This document shows positions 11,782-13,924 of a stretch of DNA of 13,924 bases, in pieces. A program made the translations under genes and the position numbers. The stretch is taken from the NCBI GenBank assembly GCA_947384055.1, contig CANDFO010000065.1, positions 1 through 13,924 on the forward strand. The letters are read 5' to 3'. The stretch is from an uncultured Flavonifractor sp. GTDB taxonomy: Bacteria > Bacillota > Clostridia > Oscillospirales > Oscillospiraceae. Under the pieces are notes generated by a model. That model was not told the DNA's origin, made no database searches, and worked only from the letters and a program-made list of their open reading frames with translations. Within the stretch, counting starts at the first letter, position 1; each line of letters opens with the position of its first letter.

Positions 11782-13383
11782 ATGCCAAACTATGAAGCTG
11801 AAATCAGCCGCCGCCGGACGTTTGCGATTATCTCCCATCCGGACGCGGGCAAGACCACGCTTACGGAAAAATTCCTGCTCTACGGCGGGGCTATTGCCCA
11901 GGCCGGGGCGGTAAAGGGCAAAAAAAATGCCCGGGCCGCTACCTCTGACTGGATGGAGATTGAAAAGCAGCGGGGAATTTCCGTGACCTCCTCGGTGATG
12001 CAGTTTCAGTATGAGGGCTTCTGCATTAATATTCTGGACACCCCCGGCCATCAGGACTTTTCGGAGGACACTTACCGCACCCTGATGGCGGCGGACTCGG
12101 CGGTCATGGTCATCGACGCCGCCAAGGGTGTGGAGGCCCAGACCCGCAAGCTCTTCAAAGTCTGCGCCATGCGGGATATTCCTATTTTTACCTTTATCAA
12201 TAAGATGGACCGGGAGGCCCGGGACCCCTTCGAGCTGTGCGAGGAGCTGGAGCGGGAGCTGGGTATTGAGACCTACCCGGTTAACTGGCCCATCGGCTGC
12301 GGGAAGGAATTTCAGGGCGTCTACGACCGGGGAAAGCGGGAGATCATTCACTTCACCTCCAATGGGGGCTCCAAGGCGGCCACAGCCGCCCAGGTGCGCC
12401 TGGACGACCCTGGGCTGGACGGCCTCATCGGGTCCCGCCTTCACAGCCAGCTCTCCGACGATATCGAGCTGCTGGACGGCGCGGCGGCGGAATTTGACCT
12501 GGAACGGGTGCGCCACGGAAAGCTCTCTCCGGTATTCTTCGGCTCCGCTCTGACCAATTTTGGCGTGGAGCCCTTTCTGGAGGAGTTTCTGCGCATGACC
12601 ACCGCCCCCCTGCCCCGGAAGGCCGGAGAGCGGACAATCGACTGCATGGACAGCCAATTTTCCGCCTTTGTCTTTAAGATTCAGGCCAACATGAACAAGG
12701 CCCACCGGGACCGGATCGCTTTCCTGCGGGTGGTCTCCGGCCGGTTTGACGCGGACAGAGAGGTCTATCACGTCCAGGGAGGCAAAAAAATACGCCTTTC
12801 CCGGCCCCAGCAGCTCATGGCCGCCGAGCGGGAGATCATCGCGGAGGCCTACGCCGGAGACATTATCGGCGTCTTTGATCCGGGAATTTTCTCCATTGGA
12901 GATACCTTGTGCACACCGGGGGATAAATTCCAGTTCGACCCGATTCCCACCTTTGCCCCGGAGCACTTCCGGCGGGTGCGCAGCCTGGACACCATGAAGC
13001 GCAAGCAGTTTTTGAAGGGTATGGAGCAGATTGCCCAGGAGGGCGCGATCCAGATCTTCAAGACCCCCTACACGGGCATGGAAGAGGTTATTGTGGGGGT
13101 GGTGGGCACCCTCCAGTTCGACGTGCTGGAATACCGGCTGAAAAACGAGTACAATGTGGACCTGCATATGGAGGGTCTGCCCTATGAGTACCTGCGCTGG
13201 ATTGAGACCGCCGACGGGGAGCCTGTCAAAGAAGAGGACCTGATTCTGGGCACAGACGTAAAGCTGGTGGAGGACTACAAGGGGCATCAGCTGCTGCTCT
13301 TCGGCTCCCAGTGGGCGGTGGGCTGGACCCAGGAGCGCAACAAAAATCTGACCTTTTACGAATTCGGCGGGGCCGTCCTGTAG
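11782..13383 (+). CDS. prfC: Peptide chain release factor 3
   Basis: The product has 533 residues, close to E. coli RF3 (529). It is a translational GTPase that drives RF1 and RF2 off the ribosome after termination and aids quality control. The GTP-binding domain shows G1 SHPDAGKTT (18-26), the G2 region RGISVTSS (64-71), G3 DTPGHQDFSEDTYRTL (86-101) and G4 NKMDRE (140-145). The insertion GKEFQGVYDR and the later FVFKIQANMNKAHRDRIAFL, CTPGDKFQFDPIPTFAPEHF and VVGTLQFDVLEYRL segments are characteristic of RF3 and separate it from EF-G, TypA and LepA. GGAGGA (11770-11775) lies 6 bases before the ATG. A small membrane-protein gene follows 49 bases downstream and is probably on the same transcript. 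Confidence 0.96.
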   Translation: MPNYEAEISRRRTFAIISHPDAGKTTLTEKFLLYGGAIAQAGAVKGKKNARAATSDWMEIEKQRGISVTSSVMQFQYEGFCINILDTPGHQDFSEDTYRTLMAADSAVMVIDAAKGVEAQTRKLFKVCAMRDIPIFTFINKMDREARDPFELCEELERELGIETYPVNWPIGCGKEFQGVYDRGKREIIHFTSNGGSKAATAAQVRLDDPGLDGLIGSRLHSQLSDDIELLDGAAAEFDLERVRHGKLSPVFFGSALTNFGVEPFLEEFLRMTTAPLPRKAGERTIDCMDSQFSAFVFKIQANMNKAHRDRIAFLRVVSGRFDADREVYHVQGGKKIRLSRPQQLMAAEREIIAEAYAGDIIGVFDPGIFSIGDTLCTPGDKFQFDPIPTFAPEHFRRVRSLDTMKRKQFLKGMEQIAQEGAIQIFKTPYTGMEEVIVGVVGTLQFDVLEYRLKNEYNVDLHMEGLPYEYLRWIETADGEPVKEEDLILGTDVKLVEDYKGHQLLLFGSQWAVGWTQERNKNLTFYEFGGAVL

Positions 13384-13432
13384 GCACCTCCGCCCGGCTT
13401 TCCGGATAGGATGAGGAAAGGAGGCGGAGACT

Positions 13433-13849
13433 ATGGAACAGGAAGAGCTCTGCGGTCAGCTGGAGACGGTGGACCGCTCCCTGTTTTTTCTGGTGCTGAT
13501 TGTCTTGTCGGTACTGCTCTCGTTCTGGTCGGTGGGAATTCAGCGCCGCCAGCTGACCGATGCCATAGCGGGGGAGCCGGAGGCCGCTGCCGCGCTGCCG
13601 CCGGTCTTTCCCATCAAGCTGACCGCCGGGTCCCTGGTTGTGGCCGCTCTGGGGTACTTTTTCTCCCTGGCGCTGAACACTCTCCAAGACGCCGGACGGC
13701 AAACGGGATGCGCCGTCCGGCGCTCCGCGTGGATCAACGTCTGGGCCTCGCTGTTTGTGCTGGCCGCCGCGCTGCTGCGGCTGGACGACCTGGTTTTTAC
13801 GCAGACCCGCCCGGAGCCGGCCGGAGAGCAGAGCACCCTGCCCGCATAG
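13433..13849 (+). CDS. Small three-helix membrane protein of unknown function
   Basis: I do not recognise this 138-residue protein. It has three hydrophobic segments at about residues 17-36 (SLFFLVLIVLSVLLSFWSVG), 63-83 (LTAGSLVVAALGYFFSLAL) and 99-116 (INVWASLFVLAAALLRL). A short acidic N-terminus precedes the first, a GIQRRQ turn follows it, and the C-terminal tail is Pro/Glu-rich. There are no catalytic motifs. Translation looks real: AAAGGAGG (13417-13424) sits 8 bases before the ATG, GC-rich codon use matches the neighbours, and the frame fills the gap after prfC. It may be co-transcribed with prfC; no functional link can be claimed. No terminator is visible between its stop and the repeat element at 13870. 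Confidence 0.72.
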   Translation: MEQEELCGQLETVDRSLFFLVLIVLSVLLSFWSVGIQRRQLTDAIAGEPEAAAALPPVFPIKLTAGSLVVAALGYFFSLALNTLQDAGRQTGCAVRRSAWINVWASLFVLAAALLRLDDLVFTQTRPEPAGEQSTLPA

Positions 13850-13869
13850 CGAAAACGGAGATAGGCTGG

Positions 13870-13924
13870 TATAGTCGCCGCAGTTGAAAAAGCGCAACAT
13901 GCGCTTTTTCCTCCAGTGGGCCAT
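13870..13924. repeat. Interspersed hairpin-rich element (copy 2, cut by the window end)
   Basis: The 55 bases here match 4950-5004 in the same orientation with one difference (G13880 for T4960). They include the TATAGTC end, the GAAAAAGCGCA hairpin (13886-13910) and the first half of the 26-base palindrome, at whose centre the window stops. The sequences just outside the two copies differ (TATCCTATAA before copy 1, AGGCTGG before copy 2), which places a sharp left boundary at TATAGTC. Confidence 0.78.

Noticed and set aside
11038..13287. Long reverse-strand open frame of 749 codons opposite the HAD gene and prfC
   Set aside because: It is antisense to clear RF3 and HAD motifs. Its His/Gly/Leu/Gln-rich composition is typical of a shadow frame in high-GC coding DNA.

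Overview
The window looks like chromosomal DNA from a GC-rich, spore-forming Clostridia, most likely an Oscillospiraceae-type gut anaerobe (Flavonifractor, Lawsonibacter or Oscillibacter relatives). This is an inference from strong AGGAGG-type ribosome binding sites, GC-biased codon use, a TTG start on polA, LysM/GH18 and amidase proteins of the spore-cortex type, and overall gene style. No phage, CRISPR array, rRNA or tRNA was seen.

Layout. The left edge holds the first 18 codons of lepA (minus strand), preceded in the same operon by an XRE-type regulator with a clear sigma-A promoter. Divergent from it is a four-gene plus-strand operon (about 1.0-4.9 kb): xpaC-like, telA-like, a divergent LemA-like protein, and a TPM-domain protein with a long Gly/Arg/Pro-rich tail. 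It ends at a strong terminator (4859-4891). The next 465 bases hold no gene. They contain two terminator candidates, a sigma-A-like promoter, and a 161-base hairpin-rich element with short inverted ends, followed by polA (DNA polymerase I, TTG start). Another hairpin terminator follows polA.

The minus strand from 10.8 down to 8.05 kb is a tight three-gene operon: ferritin-like protein, Amidase_3-SH3 protein, then LysM-LysM-GH18 protein. None has a visible signal peptide, and the only promoter-like match upstream resembles mother-cell sporulation sigma sites. This suggests spore cortex or coat function. Divergent from it, plus strand, are a HAD phosphatase, prfC (release factor 3) and a small three-helix membrane protein. 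The window ends inside a second copy of the hairpin element.

The two most notable things are the repeated element (54 of 55 aligned bases identical between copies about 8.9 kb apart, one copy lying between a promoter and polA) and the two envelope-related operons. The first operon joins two gene pairs, xpaC-telA and LemA-TPM. The second ties a ferritin-like protein to peptidoglycan-lytic enzymes.
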